Shown: piece by piece, positions 1 through 8,851 of the stretch
Position numbering within the stretch: the first letter of the stretch is position 1
Layout of the letters: the number at the start of each line of letters is the position of its first letter
Origin: Flavobacteriaceae bacterium
GTDB taxonomy: Bacteria > Bacteroidota > Bacteroidia > Flavobacteriales > Flavobacteriaceae
NCBI GenBank assembly: GCA_030726725.1
Contig: JANRDC010000021.1
Coordinates: forward strand, 1 to 64,000
Length of the DNA: 64,000 nt
Direction of reading: 5' to 3'
Translations under genes and position numbers: made by a program
Notes under the pieces: model-generated
Database searches by the model: none
Seen by the model: the letters and a program-made list of their open reading frames with translations, nothing else
What the model was told of the DNA's origin: nothing

Positions 1-37
1 GTAAGTCCTTGTTGTGTAAGGGTTTACGGGTTTTGGG

Positions 38-113
38 TGGTGGTACCTCCAGGAATCGAACCAGGGACACATGGATTTTCAGTCCATTGCTCTACCAACT
101 GAGCTAAGGTACC
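38..113 (-). tRNA. tRNA-Phe (GAA)
   Basis: Read on the minus strand, this is a 76-nt cloverleaf with a seven-pair acceptor stem (GGTACCT pairing with AGGTACC), discriminator A and an encoded 3' CCA. The anticodon loop is CTGAAAA, giving anticodon GAA for phenylalanine. The D-loop (AGCTCAGTTGGTAGAGC) and T-loop (GGTTCGATTCC) are canonical. A strong Bacteroidota-type promoter lies just upstream, at 131-160. Confidence 0.97.
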
Positions 114-130
114 GAGCGCCGAAGCGGATG

Positions 131-160
131 CAAATATAAAGGAATTTTAGGATTAGCAAA
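131..160 (-). promoter_or_regulatory. Bacteroidota-type promoter of tRNA-Phe
   Basis: On the minus strand a TTTG box (157-160) is followed after 18 nt by TATATTTG (131-138). This matches the TTTG-N19-TAnnTTTG consensus of the Bacteroidota primary sigma factor. The mature tRNA 5' end lies 17 nt downstream of the -7 box, a plausible start-site distance. The initiation site itself is inferred. Confidence 0.72.
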
Positions 161-166
161 CAATTT

Positions 167-940
167 GTGGAAAAAGAAAAGGAGGTTGGGGGAGATTTGC
201 CATATTTGCGTGTGCATTGTACTGTAGATATAGGGAATACCCGGATTAAGGTGGGTTTGTTTGACGCTCAGGGTCAGGGAGTTGCTTTTGCGACTTTTGG
301 TGCTGAAGGTTTTTTGGTGGAATTTGCGCTTTGGGCGCGCGATTTTTGCGGCGTGAGTGATGTGGTGGTGTCGTCGGTAGCTGAGGAGGTTGATGCGGTT
401 TATTGGGCGGAGATTTTTGCTGGTGCTCGTTTGTGGCGGATGGAAGATTTGTTGATGCCTTTTGATTCGGCATATGGTCCTGGTTTAGGGGCTGACCGTC
501 GGGCGGTATTGGCCGCTGCTTGGGCCTTGTATCCAAAGCGCAATTGTCTGGTGGTGGATGCGGGAAGCTGCGTGACCTATGATTTGTTGTCTGCGGATGG
601 AAGGCATCTAGGAGGTGGGATTGCTCCAGGGCTGCAGATGCGCTTGGATGCGATGCATCACGGGACGGCTCGTCTGCCTCAGTTGACCTTTAATGCAGCT
701 GATTCTTTGCTGGGATTGGATACTCAGAGTTGCATGAATACGGGGGCCGCTTCGGGTTTGGTTTTTGAAATTGAAGGTTGGTATGAATCCTTGAGTGCGC
801 AATACGGGGATTTAACACTTATTTTAACAGGGGGGGATGCTGAATTTTTGTCTGGGCGTGTAAAAAAAGCCATCTTTGCCGAACCTTATTTTTTGTTGCA
901 GGGCCTCAACGCTTTGCTGGAATACCAAAAGTCACTATGA
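167..940 (+). CDS. coaX: Type III pantothenate kinase
   Basis: Phosphorylates pantothenate with ATP, the first step of coenzyme A synthesis; type III enzymes are cytoplasmic members of the ASKHA fold. The N-terminal phosphate-binding motif DIGNTRIKVG is followed by GPGLGADRRAVL (about residue 105) and VVDAGSCVTYD (about residue 130), which match the conserved CoaX motifs. Length (about 250 aa) is normal. The GTG at 167 gives the longest reading. A GGAGG at 181-185 sits 11 nt before an in-frame TTG at 197, and further starts lie at 206 (TTG) and 212 (GTG), so the true start is uncertain by up to 15 residues. It is the first gene of a packed envelope operon, and its stop overlaps the next ATG (ATGA). 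Confidence 0.93.
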   Translation: MEKEKEVGGDLPYLRVHCTVDIGNTRIKVGLFDAQGQGVAFATFGAEGFLVEFALWARDFCGVSDVVVSSVAEEVDAVYWAEIFAGARLWRMEDLLMPFDSAYGPGLGADRRAVLAAAWALYPKRNCLVVDAGSCVTYDLLSADGRHLGGGIAPGLQMRLDAMHHGTARLPQLTFNAADSLLGLDTQSCMNTGAASGLVFEIEGWYESLSAQYGDLTLILTGGDAEFLSGRVKKAIFAEPYFLLQGLNALLEYQKSL

Positions 941-2202
941 ATAAATACTTATTGTTGTTTTGTGCATTGGCCTGGGCCGGAACTTCTTGGTCACAGCAGT
1001 CCACAGTTTCACCGTACTCCTTTTTTGGTTTTGGTCAACAACAACGCGTCAGCACAGCTGAAAACGAAGCCATGGGGGGAATTACGCTCTATGGAGATTC
1101 GATCCACGGGGCGCTCAACAACCCAGCTTCTTTGGGCAAGTTGAAACTTACTGTGTACAGTTTGGGTCTGTCTAGAACCCAGTCAGATCTTACCTCAGAT
1201 GCGGGCAACCAATCCGGTTCTGCCACGCGTTTGTCGTATTTGGGCATTGCCTTTCCTGTTTCGCCAAAAGCCTCTTTTGGTTTTGGCGTGGTTCCTTATG
1301 CTGCCATGGATTACAATCTGTTTTCTGAAACTGAAGACAGCGAGGGCGTGACCAACAAAAATTTATTTCAAGGAACTGGGGACTGGAGCCGTATGTATTT
1401 TTCAGGTGGATGGAACCTAAATAAATATTTATCCGTGGGCGCTTCGATGAACGCTCATTTTGGATATGTGGAAAAACAGCGCATTCAATCCTTAGACGCT
1501 TTGATATTGGGAACTTTTGAACGCAAGTTTTCTAAAATTCGCGGGATCGGTTGGACTTTGGCGGCCAATGCGGAGTTACCTCTAAGCCCTGCCTTGACCT
1601 TGTTTGGTACCGCTCAGCTACAGACCGAAGCTTCATTGACCTCAGAAAACACGCTTGAGTTGGGATCGATTGTGATGTCCTCCAATCAAAAAGTGGAAGT
1701 GGAGGAAGTGGATTTGAGCACCTCGGGACTTTTGGAGACTGATTTGGTATTGCCCACGGTGACTCGTTTGGGCATCGGTATCGGTAAAGACATGAGTTGG
1801 TTGTTGTCTGCTGAATACGAAATGCAAGACATGGGGGCGCTTCAAAGCGAATTTTTAACCCAAAGCCAAGTTCAATACGCCCAGGCGTCGACTTGGAGAA
1901 TCGGTGGGTACTGGGTGCCTTCGTTTGATACATTTGCCAAGTATAGACAGCGCATTACTTACCGTTTTGGCGGATACTTGACCGATACGGGCATGATTGT
2001 TCAAAATCAACCCATCGAAGAGTCTGGCATTACTTTTGGTGTAGGTTTACCGTTGAGCGGGACTTTTTCTAACCTAAACCTCAATGTTGGCGTGGGTCAG
2101 CGAGGAACCACTCAAGGAGGATTGATCGAAGAGCAATTTGTGAAGTTTTCGTTAGGTCTCTCCTTAAATGACCGTTGGTTTATCAAGAGAAAAATAAATT
2201 AA
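937..2202 (+). CDS. Putative outer-membrane beta-barrel protein
   Basis: A 421-aa exported protein. An N-terminal signal peptide ends near TSWSQ, followed by a long stretch of alternating aromatic and polar residues and many Gly and Ser turns, typical of a transmembrane beta-barrel. The region near AMGGITLYGDSIHGALNNPA resembles the start of Bacteroidota OmpP1/FadL-like and PorV-like barrels (resemblance only). The last strand ends with hydrophobic residues and then RKIN rather than a terminal Phe. The start overlaps the coaX stop by 4 nt, so the two are translationally coupled. Substrate is unknown; a transport or structural role in the outer membrane is inferred. Confidence 0.72.
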   Translation: MNKYLLLFCALAWAGTSWSQQSTVSPYSFFGFGQQQRVSTAENEAMGGITLYGDSIHGALNNPASLGKLKLTVYSLGLSRTQSDLTSDAGNQSGSATRLSYLGIAFPVSPKASFGFGVVPYAAMDYNLFSETEDSEGVTNKNLFQGTGDWSRMYFSGGWNLNKYLSVGASMNAHFGYVEKQRIQSLDALILGTFERKFSKIRGIGWTLAANAELPLSPALTLFGTAQLQTEASLTSENTLELGSIVMSSNQKVEVEEVDLSTSGLLETDLVLPTVTRLGIGIGKDMSWLLSAEYEMQDMGALQSEFLTQSQVQYAQASTWRIGGYWVPSFDTFAKYRQRITYRFGGYLTDTGMIVQNQPIEESGITFGVGLPLSGTFSNLNLNVGVGQRGTTQGGLIEEQFVKFSLGLSLNDRWFIKRKIN

Positions 2203-2241
2203 TTATTTTAGCCCCTTTCTAAACGATTAAAAAAAGGAATT

Positions 2242-3612
2242 ATGAAGCATTTATTCATGTTGTTGGCCGCAGTAGGTCTTTTAAACACTTCTGTAATGGC
2301 TCAGGCCGCTCAAGAAGAATGTATGACCAATCTGTCTATCTTTTCAGAGTACGTGAAAGTCAAGAATTTTGACGCTGCCTACGAACCTTGGAAACAAGTA
2401 TACGAGAACTGCCCAGAGTTGAATTACGCCACTTTTTCCTATGGTGAACGCATTCTAAACAACCGAATTCAGAAGGCCACTGGTGTTGCTAAAGAGGCAG
2501 AGGTAAAAGCGCTTTTGGATTTGGTAGCTAAGACCCGTACTTATTTTCCAGAACGCGCTACACTAGCTAGTGTTTTGATCGACGAAGCCATCATCAAATC
2601 GGATAACAAGATGGGGACTGATTTGGAAGTGTTCCAATTGTTGGACCGCGCAGTCAATGAAGACGGTGCTAATTTTAAGAACCCTAAAGCGATTTATTTA
2701 TACTTCTCTGTATTGGTTGATTTGAATGCTGCTGGACAGAAGGATTTGGACGAAGTATTTGCCGCTTACGATGTGGTGAAAGAAAAAATCGATGAGGAGT
2801 TTGCTGCTTTAAACAAAACAGCTGCGTCGCTTTCTGACAAACAGGATGCGGGTACAGCGCTTACCTCTAGAGAAGAGCGCATGCTCCAAGTAGCTGAAAA
2901 CAATTCAAAAGTGTTTAACCAGATCTCTGAGAGTATCGATGTGAAGCTGGGGAACTTAGCTAACTGCGACAACTTGATTCCTTTATACCAAAGAAATTTC
3001 GCTGCCAAAAAAGGCGATATCCGTTGGGTTAAAGGTGCGGTAAGCCGCATGTTTGCTAAAGAGTGTACTGATGATCCACTTTTTGTAAAATTGGTGGAGG
3101 CGCAAAACACCTTGGATCCTTCTGCTGATGCTTATTTCTATTTGGGTATGTTGAAGCAAAAACAAGGCAACAACAATGGAGCTATAGCTGACTTTAACAA
3201 AGCGGTAGAGATGGAAGGCGACGCGAAAAGACGCAGCGCTATTCTCTACAAAGTGGCGACTACTTATGAGAAGACTTCTAAGATCAGTGCGCGTAACTTT
3301 GCCCAGAAAGCCATTGCGGAGGATGCTTCCAACGGACGTGCTTATTTGTTGATCGCTCGTTTGTATGCCAATTCAGCTGATGATTGTGGAAAAACTACTT
3401 TTGAGAAACGAGCCATTTACTGGAAGGCTGCTGAAATGGCTGCCAAGGCTGGTAAAGTGGATCTTTCCATCAAAAACATTGCCAATCGTTCTTTGGAGAG
3501 CTACAACGCAAAAGCTCCTTCAAAAACTGATATTTTTGAATCTGGACTTGCCGGACAAACCATCAGCTTTGACTGTTGGGTAGGCGGTAGTGTTCGCGTT
3601 CCTTCAATCTAA
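2242..3612 (+). CDS. Exported tetratricopeptide-repeat protein
   Basis: 456 aa with a signal peptide ending around SVMAQA. The mature part is helical, with TPR-like units (for example around KNFDAAYEPWKQVYENCP near the N-terminus, and DAYFYLGMLKQKQGNNNGA with AIADFNKAVEM in the second half) and Cys residues that could form disulfides in the periplasm. Family members in Bacteroidota sit in this same position between an outer-membrane barrel and lptC. No enzymatic motif is visible. It probably acts as a periplasmic scaffold, which is inferred from the repeat type and neighbours. Its stop codon overlaps the lptC start by one base. Confidence 0.75.
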   Translation: MKHLFMLLAAVGLLNTSVMAQAAQEECMTNLSIFSEYVKVKNFDAAYEPWKQVYENCPELNYATFSYGERILNNRIQKATGVAKEAEVKALLDLVAKTRTYFPERATLASVLIDEAIIKSDNKMGTDLEVFQLLDRAVNEDGANFKNPKAIYLYFSVLVDLNAAGQKDLDEVFAAYDVVKEKIDEEFAALNKTAASLSDKQDAGTALTSREERMLQVAENNSKVFNQISESIDVKLGNLANCDNLIPLYQRNFAAKKGDIRWVKGAVSRMFAKECTDDPLFVKLVEAQNTLDPSADAYFYLGMLKQKQGNNNGAIADFNKAVEMEGDAKRRSAILYKVATTYEKTSKISARNFAQKAIAEDASNGRAYLLIARLYANSADDCGKTTFEKRAIYWKAAEMAAKAGKVDLSIKNIANRSLESYNAKAPSKTDIFESGLAGQTISFDCWVGGSVRVPSI

Positions 3613-4220
3613 TGATGGGGCAACCACATCGCGTAAAGAGCTTTGCCACAACTTTTGTTGTGGCATTCTTTTTTGTGGCTTGCGGCGGGCCTGAGCCTGA
3701 ACCTATGGCGGTCTCCGATGACCTACCCGAGCTTTTGCCGCAAGGAATCGCCTCTTCTTTTTCCTTGAAATACTACGAGTTGCCCAGCGATACTTTAGAT
3801 ACCCCTTCATACAGCAAAAAGGCACAACACCTGGCGACCTTAGAGAGCCCGCTTTCTTTGGATTACGACCATTTGCCTTTTCCGTTTAAGAAGTTTCCCG
3901 ATGGAGTGCTGCTCACCGTATATGATACCCAGGGGCAGACCACGCGTATCACGGCTGATCAAGCTGAGGTATTTGCCCGGACCAGTTTGGTAAATCTGAT
4001 CGGATCCGTGCGCATTGACATGCCCGATGGCAAACGCTTAGAAACCGATCAGTTGTATTGGGATCGCAAAGAGAATTGGATTTTTACCGATGGCTCGTTC
4101 GTCTTTACCAATCCCGAAGACCAGACGGTGATGTACGGGACTGGACTGGATTTAAAACGGGATTTTACGTACTTTAACGCCCAGAAAACCTCTGGATTTT
4201 TATCCATAACACAAGACTGA
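3612..4220 (+). CDS. lptC: LPS export ABC transporter periplasmic protein LptC
   Basis: 202-aa lipoprotein-like protein. A hydrophobic segment ends in the lipobox FVACGG, followed by the beta-jellyroll OstA/LptC fold recognisable from VLLTVYDTQGQTTRITADQAEV, the line-up of DMPDGKRLETDQLYWDRKEN, and GTGLDLKRDFTYFN. LptC links the inner-membrane LptBFG complex to the periplasmic LptA bridge that carries lipopolysaccharide outward. Two adjacent ATG codons (3612 and 3615) could both start it. Its stop overlaps the next gene's start. lptE, lpxB and an MsbA-like exporter also lie in this window but in other operons. Confidence 0.85.
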   Translation: MMGQPHRVKSFATTFVVAFFFVACGGPEPEPMAVSDDLPELLPQGIASSFSLKYYELPSDTLDTPSYSKKAQHLATLESPLSLDYDHLPFPFKKFPDGVLLTVYDTQGQTTRITADQAEVFARTSLVNLIGSVRIDMPDGKRLETDQLYWDRKENWIFTDGSFVFTNPEDQTVMYGTGLDLKRDFTYFNAQKTSGFLSITQD

Positions 4221-4426
4221 TGATCAAGATATTGCGCTTTACTGAATACCTGTATCTCTTGGTAGCTGTGATGGCTGCCTACAAAATTGTAACGACTTGG
4301 GGACAGCCTGACCAACCACTGGCCCTGATGGGTGTTTTTTTGTTGGTTTCCATTGGGATGTTCTTCTTTAGAAGAAACTACCGCAAGAAATTCGAACAGC
4401 GCCAACGCGACAACAATCCTTCCTAA
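4220..4426 (+). CDS. Small two-helix membrane protein, function unknown
   Basis: 68 aa. Two hydrophobic helices (about residues 7-23 and 34-50) flank a short polar turn containing WGQPDQP, followed by a strongly basic tail (RRNYRKKFEQRQRDN) expected to face the cytoplasm. It overlaps the lptC stop by one base and abuts the next gene, so it is clearly part of the operon. Similar unnamed small proteins occur between lptC and the CNNM gene in Bacteroidota. I do not recognise a function. Confidence 0.75.
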   Translation: MIKILRFTEYLYLLVAVMAAYKIVTTWGQPDQPLALMGVFLLVSIGMFFFRRNYRKKFEQRQRDNNPS

Positions 4427-5716
4427 TTGGACTACGCTGTACTGGTTATTATTGCCTCACTGGTTTTTTCCGCCTTTTTTTCCGGGATGGAGATCGCGTA
4501 CATTTCCTCCAACAAGATTCATATAGAGATTGAGAAAAAGCAGAAAGGCGTATTGGCCGAGACCCTAAAACGCTTGACCGAGCGGCCGTCTAAGTTTATT
4601 GCGGCCATGCTGATCGGCAACAATATCGCCTTGGTGGTCTATGGGTTTTATATGGGAGATCTGCTGATGGAGTGGTTTACTTCATGGCCCACCCAGTGGC
4701 CCGTCATGCGCTGGATGGTGCAAGAAGGGGCTCTGGTGACTCAAACGATTATTTCTACCTTGGTGATCTTGGTGACTGCTGAGTTTTTACCCAAGGTGCT
4801 TTTTCAGATCTACGCCAATTCTCTGATCAAAACACTGGCCATCCCAGCGTTTATTTTTTACCAGCTTTTTTCTCTGTTTTCCACTTTTGTGATCAAAATT
4901 TCCGACGGGATTCTCCGGCTGTTTTTTAACACCAAAGGAGATGAGGTGCAGATCGCATTTTCTAAGGTAGAGCTCGAAGATTACATCCAAGAGCACATGG
5001 ATCAGGTGGAGGACCAAGACGATGTGGACACCGAGATTCAGATTTTTCAGAACGCCCTGGAGTTTAGCAACATCAAGGCTCGAGAGATCATGATTCCCCG
5101 TACGGAGCTGATGGCCGTGGCCCTGAGTGATCCCCCTAAAGAACTCGTGAAGATTTTTACCGAAACCGGTTATTCCAAATTGCTGGTCTATCAAGGGACC
5201 ATCGACAATATTATCGGGTATGTGCACAGCTACGCCCTTTTCCAAAAACCGCGGACGATCAAAGGGATTTTGATGCCCATAGAGTTTGTTCCTGAGACCA
5301 TGTTGATCAGTGATATTTTGAATGTGTTGACCAAAAAGCGTAAGAGTATTGCGGTGGTCCTCGATGAGTATGGCGGCACTTCCGGGATGTTGACGGTTGA
5401 AGACATCATCGAAGTGCTGTTTGGAGATATTGAAGACGAGCACGATTCCGACGACCTCAGGGAGGAAGTTTTGGGGGCTGAGGGGTATATTTTTTCCGCC
5501 CGATTGGAAATTGATTATTTGAATGAGACGTACGGATTTGCCTTGCCAGAAAGCGAGGAGTACACCACTTTAGGCGGGTATATCGTCAATGCTTTGGGGG
5601 AAATTCCCCAGGCTGCAGAACAGATCGAATTGGGCGGGTATCGCTTTGATGTGCTCGAGGTTTCGGGCAATAAAATTGACGCGGTACAACTCAGGCATTT
5701 AGAAAGGGAATCCTAG
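4427..5716 (+). CDS. CNNM/CBS-domain membrane protein (CorC/HlyC, GldE-like family)
   Basis: 429 aa. The N-terminal CNNM (DUF21) domain has several membrane segments in residues 1-160, beginning with FFSGMEIAYISSNKIHIE, the family hallmark. It is followed by a CBS pair (about 205-335, including AREIMIPRTELMAV and VVLDEYGGTSGMLTVEDI) and a C-terminal CorC_HlyC domain. The family takes part in divalent-cation transport; GldE of gliding bacteria belongs to it. The only usable start is a TTG directly behind the preceding TAA, so translation is probably coupled. The ion and role here are not determinable. Confidence 0.87.
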   Translation: MDYAVLVIIASLVFSAFFSGMEIAYISSNKIHIEIEKKQKGVLAETLKRLTERPSKFIAAMLIGNNIALVVYGFYMGDLLMEWFTSWPTQWPVMRWMVQEGALVTQTIISTLVILVTAEFLPKVLFQIYANSLIKTLAIPAFIFYQLFSLFSTFVIKISDGILRLFFNTKGDEVQIAFSKVELEDYIQEHMDQVEDQDDVDTEIQIFQNALEFSNIKAREIMIPRTELMAVALSDPPKELVKIFTETGYSKLLVYQGTIDNIIGYVHSYALFQKPRTIKGILMPIEFVPETMLISDILNVLTKKRKSIAVVLDEYGGTSGMLTVEDIIEVLFGDIEDEHDSDDLREEVLGAEGYIFSARLEIDYLNETYGFALPESEEYTTLGGYIVNALGEIPQAAEQIELGGYRFDVLEVSGNKIDAVQLRHLERES

Positions 5717-5782
5717 GGCGGAAGGGTTTTATTATCTCAAAAGAAAATGGTATTTTCGCCACCACTTTAATTTTTTGCACGC

Positions 5783-7843
5783 ATGGCAGTATTAGATAAA
5801 ATTAGAAAAAGAACCACCGTTTTGATCGTGATCATCGGTCTTGCCTTATTTTCCTTTGTGATCTCTGGAATTTTTACCCAAACTGGGGCCGACGGTCCAG
5901 GTGCTGTCGCTGAGGTGAACGGCACTGAAATTTCCTTGGGTGAGTTCCGTCAAAAAATGGAAGCTGCCGCCCAACGCGCTGGTGGACAAGCCTCTTCAGC
6001 CCAAATCGCCGAGCAGGTGTGGAATGCTGAACTCAGAAAAGTATTGATGGAGGAGGCTTTTGATGATTTAGGCATCACCATTGAAGGTGACCAGATCATC
6101 GATTTTTTAGCCACTGTTCCCGCCTATGCACAGGCGCCAGAATTTCAAGCGGATGGGGTATTTGACCCATCGGTTTTTGTCGCTGCTGTCGCTCAGTGGA
6201 AGGCCAATGATCCCGCGCGCTATCAAATGTGGTTGCAAGACGAATTGGCTATTTCTCTAAGCGCTAAAGAACAATCCTACAACAGTTTATTGGCGGGTTC
6301 TATCTACACCACCGTTTCTGACGCCCAAGCGGCTCACCAAAAGGCCAATGCTCAAGTAGACCTCTCTTTTGTTCAATTGCCCTATACTTTGATCCCCGAT
6401 GCTGAAGCTGAAGTAAGCGTGGATGAGATCAAGGCCTACATGAAAAAATTCCCCAAGCGTTTTGAACAAAAAGAAGCCCGCACTTTGCGAGCTGTCTACA
6501 TCCAAGAGTTGCCTTCTGCTGCTGATGAAGCTGTGGTAGAGCAAGAGATGTCTGCTTTGGTGGAAGGGTTTAATTCCACTGAAGATCTAGGCGCATTCTT
6601 GGCCGCCAATTCAGAACAAGCTTTGGATACCGCTTACTACAGCAAGGACAACTTAAACACTTCCTTTGGCAATCAAATCATCGCTACGGGTGTAGGACAA
6701 ACTTTTGGACCGTACCGCGAAAACGGACAGTTGAAATACAGCAAATTATTGGGGGTGAAGCCCAATGGTTGGGCCCGCGCTAGCCATGTGTTAATCGGTT
6801 GGTCAGGCGCTGAACGCATCCGACCTGATGTGACCAGAAACCAAGAAGAAGCACGTGTACGCGCTTTGGAGGTATTGGCCAAGGCACAGGCTCCTGGAGC
6901 TGATTTTGCGGCACTAGCCCGTGAGTTTTCTGATGGGCCTACCGCTCAAAACGGCGGAGACCTCGGTTATTTTGGTCCCGGTGAAATGACTCCTAAATTC
7001 AACGACTTTGTTTTTGGAAAATCAGTAGGTGCTATTGAAATGATCGAAACTGAGTTTGGGTACCACGTGGTTAAGGTGGAGCAAAAGCAACCATCTTACC
7101 AAGTCGCTAACCTGACTAAGTATATCGCTCCTTCTGAGCAGACCATCAACGAGTTGTTTACCAAAGCAGCTGCTTTTGAAATGGAGGCGACTAAAGATCC
7201 ACTCAAGTTTGAGGAGGTGGCCAAGGCACAGAATCTTTCGGTATTCCCGATCAACAAGCTGAGCTCTATGGATGAAAATCTTCCAGGCATTGGATTGCAA
7301 AGAGGTATTGTTCAGTGGTCTTTCTTGCCTGAAACAAAAGTGGGTGAAATCAAGAAATTTAATGTGGCCAATGGGTACGTAATTGTACAACTGGTCACCA
7401 AATTGAACAAAGGGATGATGGACGCGGCAGACGCTGCACTTACTGTAATCCCCGTGTTGCGCAACGAGAAAAAAGCTGCTGCCCTCAAAGCGCAGTATCA
7501 AGGTTTGACTTTGGAGGCTGCCGCAGCAAAAGCTGGTGTTGCCGTGCAACAGGCTACTGCGATGACCGCTCAAAGCCCGGTACTTCCAGGTGCTGGAAGA
7601 GAACCTTTTGTTGTTGGATACGCTTTCTCTCTTGAAGGGGGGGCTACTTCTGCGCCGCTTAAAGGAAACAGCGGAGTATTCTTGGTTCAGGTCAATCAAA
7701 AACGCTCCCCTGAAGCATTGGCTGACTACAAGGTTTTGGCCCGTTCTCAGAATGCTGGACAAATCAACCTGGCTCCTTACCGCGCTTATTCAGCCCGTGT
7801 AAATGCAGCTAAGATCGAAGACAATCGATTCTTGTTTTACTAG
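5783..7843 (+). CDS. ppiD: PpiD-type peptidyl-prolyl isomerase, inner-membrane anchored
   Basis: 686 aa. One N-terminal membrane anchor (residues 13-33) precedes a SurA/PpiD N-terminal chaperone domain. A parvulin domain follows at about 330-435 (ARASHVLIGWSG, DFAALAREFSDGPTAQNGGD, GYFGPGEMTPKF, ETEFGYHVVKVE), and then a long C-terminal chaperone-like part. It is expected to help fold proteins leaving the Sec channel on the periplasmic side. It starts 66 nt after the CNNM gene, with a TATTTTCG box at 5751-5758 that resembles a -7 element, so it may have its own promoter as well as operon read-through. A strong terminator follows at 7861-7899. Confidence 0.9.
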   Translation: MAVLDKIRKRTTVLIVIIGLALFSFVISGIFTQTGADGPGAVAEVNGTEISLGEFRQKMEAAAQRAGGQASSAQIAEQVWNAELRKVLMEEAFDDLGITIEGDQIIDFLATVPAYAQAPEFQADGVFDPSVFVAAVAQWKANDPARYQMWLQDELAISLSAKEQSYNSLLAGSIYTTVSDAQAAHQKANAQVDLSFVQLPYTLIPDAEAEVSVDEIKAYMKKFPKRFEQKEARTLRAVYIQELPSAADEAVVEQEMSALVEGFNSTEDLGAFLAANSEQALDTAYYSKDNLNTSFGNQIIATGVGQTFGPYRENGQLKYSKLLGVKPNGWARASHVLIGWSGAERIRPDVTRNQEEARVRALEVLAKAQAPGADFAALAREFSDGPTAQNGGDLGYFGPGEMTPKFNDFVFGKSVGAIEMIETEFGYHVVKVEQKQPSYQVANLTKYIAPSEQTINELFTKAAAFEMEATKDPLKFEEVAKAQNLSVFPINKLSSMDENLPGIGLQRGIVQWSFLPETKVGEIKKFNVANGYVIVQLVTKLNKGMMDAADAALTVIPVLRNEKKAAALKAQYQGLTLEAAAAKAGVAVQQATAMTAQSPVLPGAGREPFVVGYAFSLEGGATSAPLKGNSGVFLVQVNQKRSPEALADYKVLARSQNAGQINLAPYRAYSARVNAAKIEDNRFLFY

Positions 7844-7860
7844 AATGGTGTGATTTAATC

Positions 7861-7899
7861 AAAAAGCGATCCCTGCCGCAGGCAGGGATCGCTTTTTTT
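7861..7899. terminator. Bidirectional intrinsic terminator
   Basis: A near-perfect hairpin: AAAAAGCGATCCCTGCC and GGCAGGGATCGCTTTTTTT flank the loop GCA. It lies between the convergent ppiD (plus) and GHMP kinase (minus) genes. The A and T runs on the two sides let it work in both directions. Confidence 0.93.
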
Positions 7900-7915
7900 A
7901 TTCCCCGGTAGGGGG

Positions 7916-8851
7916 CTATTGCCAAAGCACTGCTTCGGAAAGTGGCAGGCAGGTTTCATATCCTTGCGCCCTGAAGTATTCGCTCGGTCCACAGGCCAAC
8001 ACAAAGTCCCCACCCCAAGCACCTAAGCTTTTGATAGATCCCGGATAATCCGAAAACCAGCGCTGATGAGCGGTGGGCATTTGCAGTACATCGCTCAATA
8101 ACTGCTCGTGGCGGCCCACCAGATCGTTCCAGTGGTCCGATGTCTGGCAAGTAGTCATCTCCAAGGTCAGGGCTGAGATCTGATCAACAAATGCCTTTTT
8201 CGGGGCTGTAGCGGCTCTGTAGTGCGCTATAGCGGATTGGCTCAACTGTTTTTTGCCCAGGTAAACCAAGTGGAGTTGATCCATAAATTTGGGTTGCCAC
8301 ACCACAGGAGTGGTTTTTGGACCCTCGGGGGTGATTTGATAGTGTATGGGGCCCTTGGCCCCCGCACATGCGAGGTCATACCCGCTTCCGGAAAATCGGC
8401 CGTGGGCTAGGTCCCAAGCAGAAATATCAGCCCATTGTGCCAATAGATGCAACAGGGTAGAGGAGGTTCCCCAGCCCCAGGCGCGGTCAAAATCAAGGCG
8501 GGTTTCCACCAGCACGCCTTGTGGGTAAAGTGTTTTAAGGTCAAAAGATGGGTTGAGGGATCGGGCGCGTTGCAGCAAGGCGTAGAGGTGCTCTTCCTCA
8601 GGTCTGGTCGAGTTCAGCTCTGACGACTCAAGCGCTGAGTACTTCCACGAGCACGCGAGCCACTCCTGGTGATCCACGTCAAAGGCCCGCCAGGTGAGGG
8701 AGGGCTCTGATTCATCCAGGGCATATACAGTTAAGGATTGGCCCTTGGCTGTGGGCACCCCCAAGGCCAAAGCCCCATCCAATACAGCGTATTCTCCTGT
8801 GATCAGGAGCTTGCCTTGGGCGTGGAATTTTTGGGTCGCTTGTGGACTCAT
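7916..8851 (-). CDS. GYDIA-family GHMP kinase (mevalonate pathway kinase candidate)
   Basis: 311-aa GHMP-fold small-molecule kinase. It shows an N-terminal substrate motif (GKLLITGEYAVLDGALALG), an ATP-binding loop GWGTSSTLLHLL (the GHMP PxxxGLGSSA position), the subfamily signature as GYDLACAG, and the C-terminal GGDFVLACG motif. Its ATG directly abuts the stop codon of the HMG-CoA reductase gene, so the two are co-transcribed. This supports phosphorylation of mevalonate or a later mevalonate intermediate; which one cannot be told from sequence. It terminates at the shared hairpin at 7861-7899. Confidence 0.85.
   Translation of the reverse strand: MSPQATQKFHAQGKLLITGEYAVLDGALALGVPTAKGQSLTVYALDESEPSLTWRAFDVDHQEWLACSWKYSALESSELNSTRPEEEHLYALLQRARSLNPSFDLKTLYPQGVLVETRLDFDRAWGWGTSSTLLHLLAQWADISAWDLAHGRFSGSGYDLACAGAKGPIHYQITPEGPKTTPVVWQPKFMDQLHLVYLGKKQLSQSAIAHYRAATAPKKAFVDQISALTLEMTTCQTSDHWNDLVGRHEQLLSDVLQMPTAHQRWFSDYPGSIKSLGAWGGDFVLACGPSEYFRAQGYETCLPLSEAVLWQ

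Noticed and set aside
4787-5443. 218-codon open frame antisense to the CNNM gene
   Set aside because: His/Gln/Asn-rich composition typical of a reverse-strand shadow; the sense frame carries clear CNNM and CBS motifs.
7022-7762. 246-codon open frame antisense to ppiD
   Set aside because: Cys/Ser/Arg-rich composition with no recognisable motif, fully inside a well-supported gene; it is an antisense shadow.
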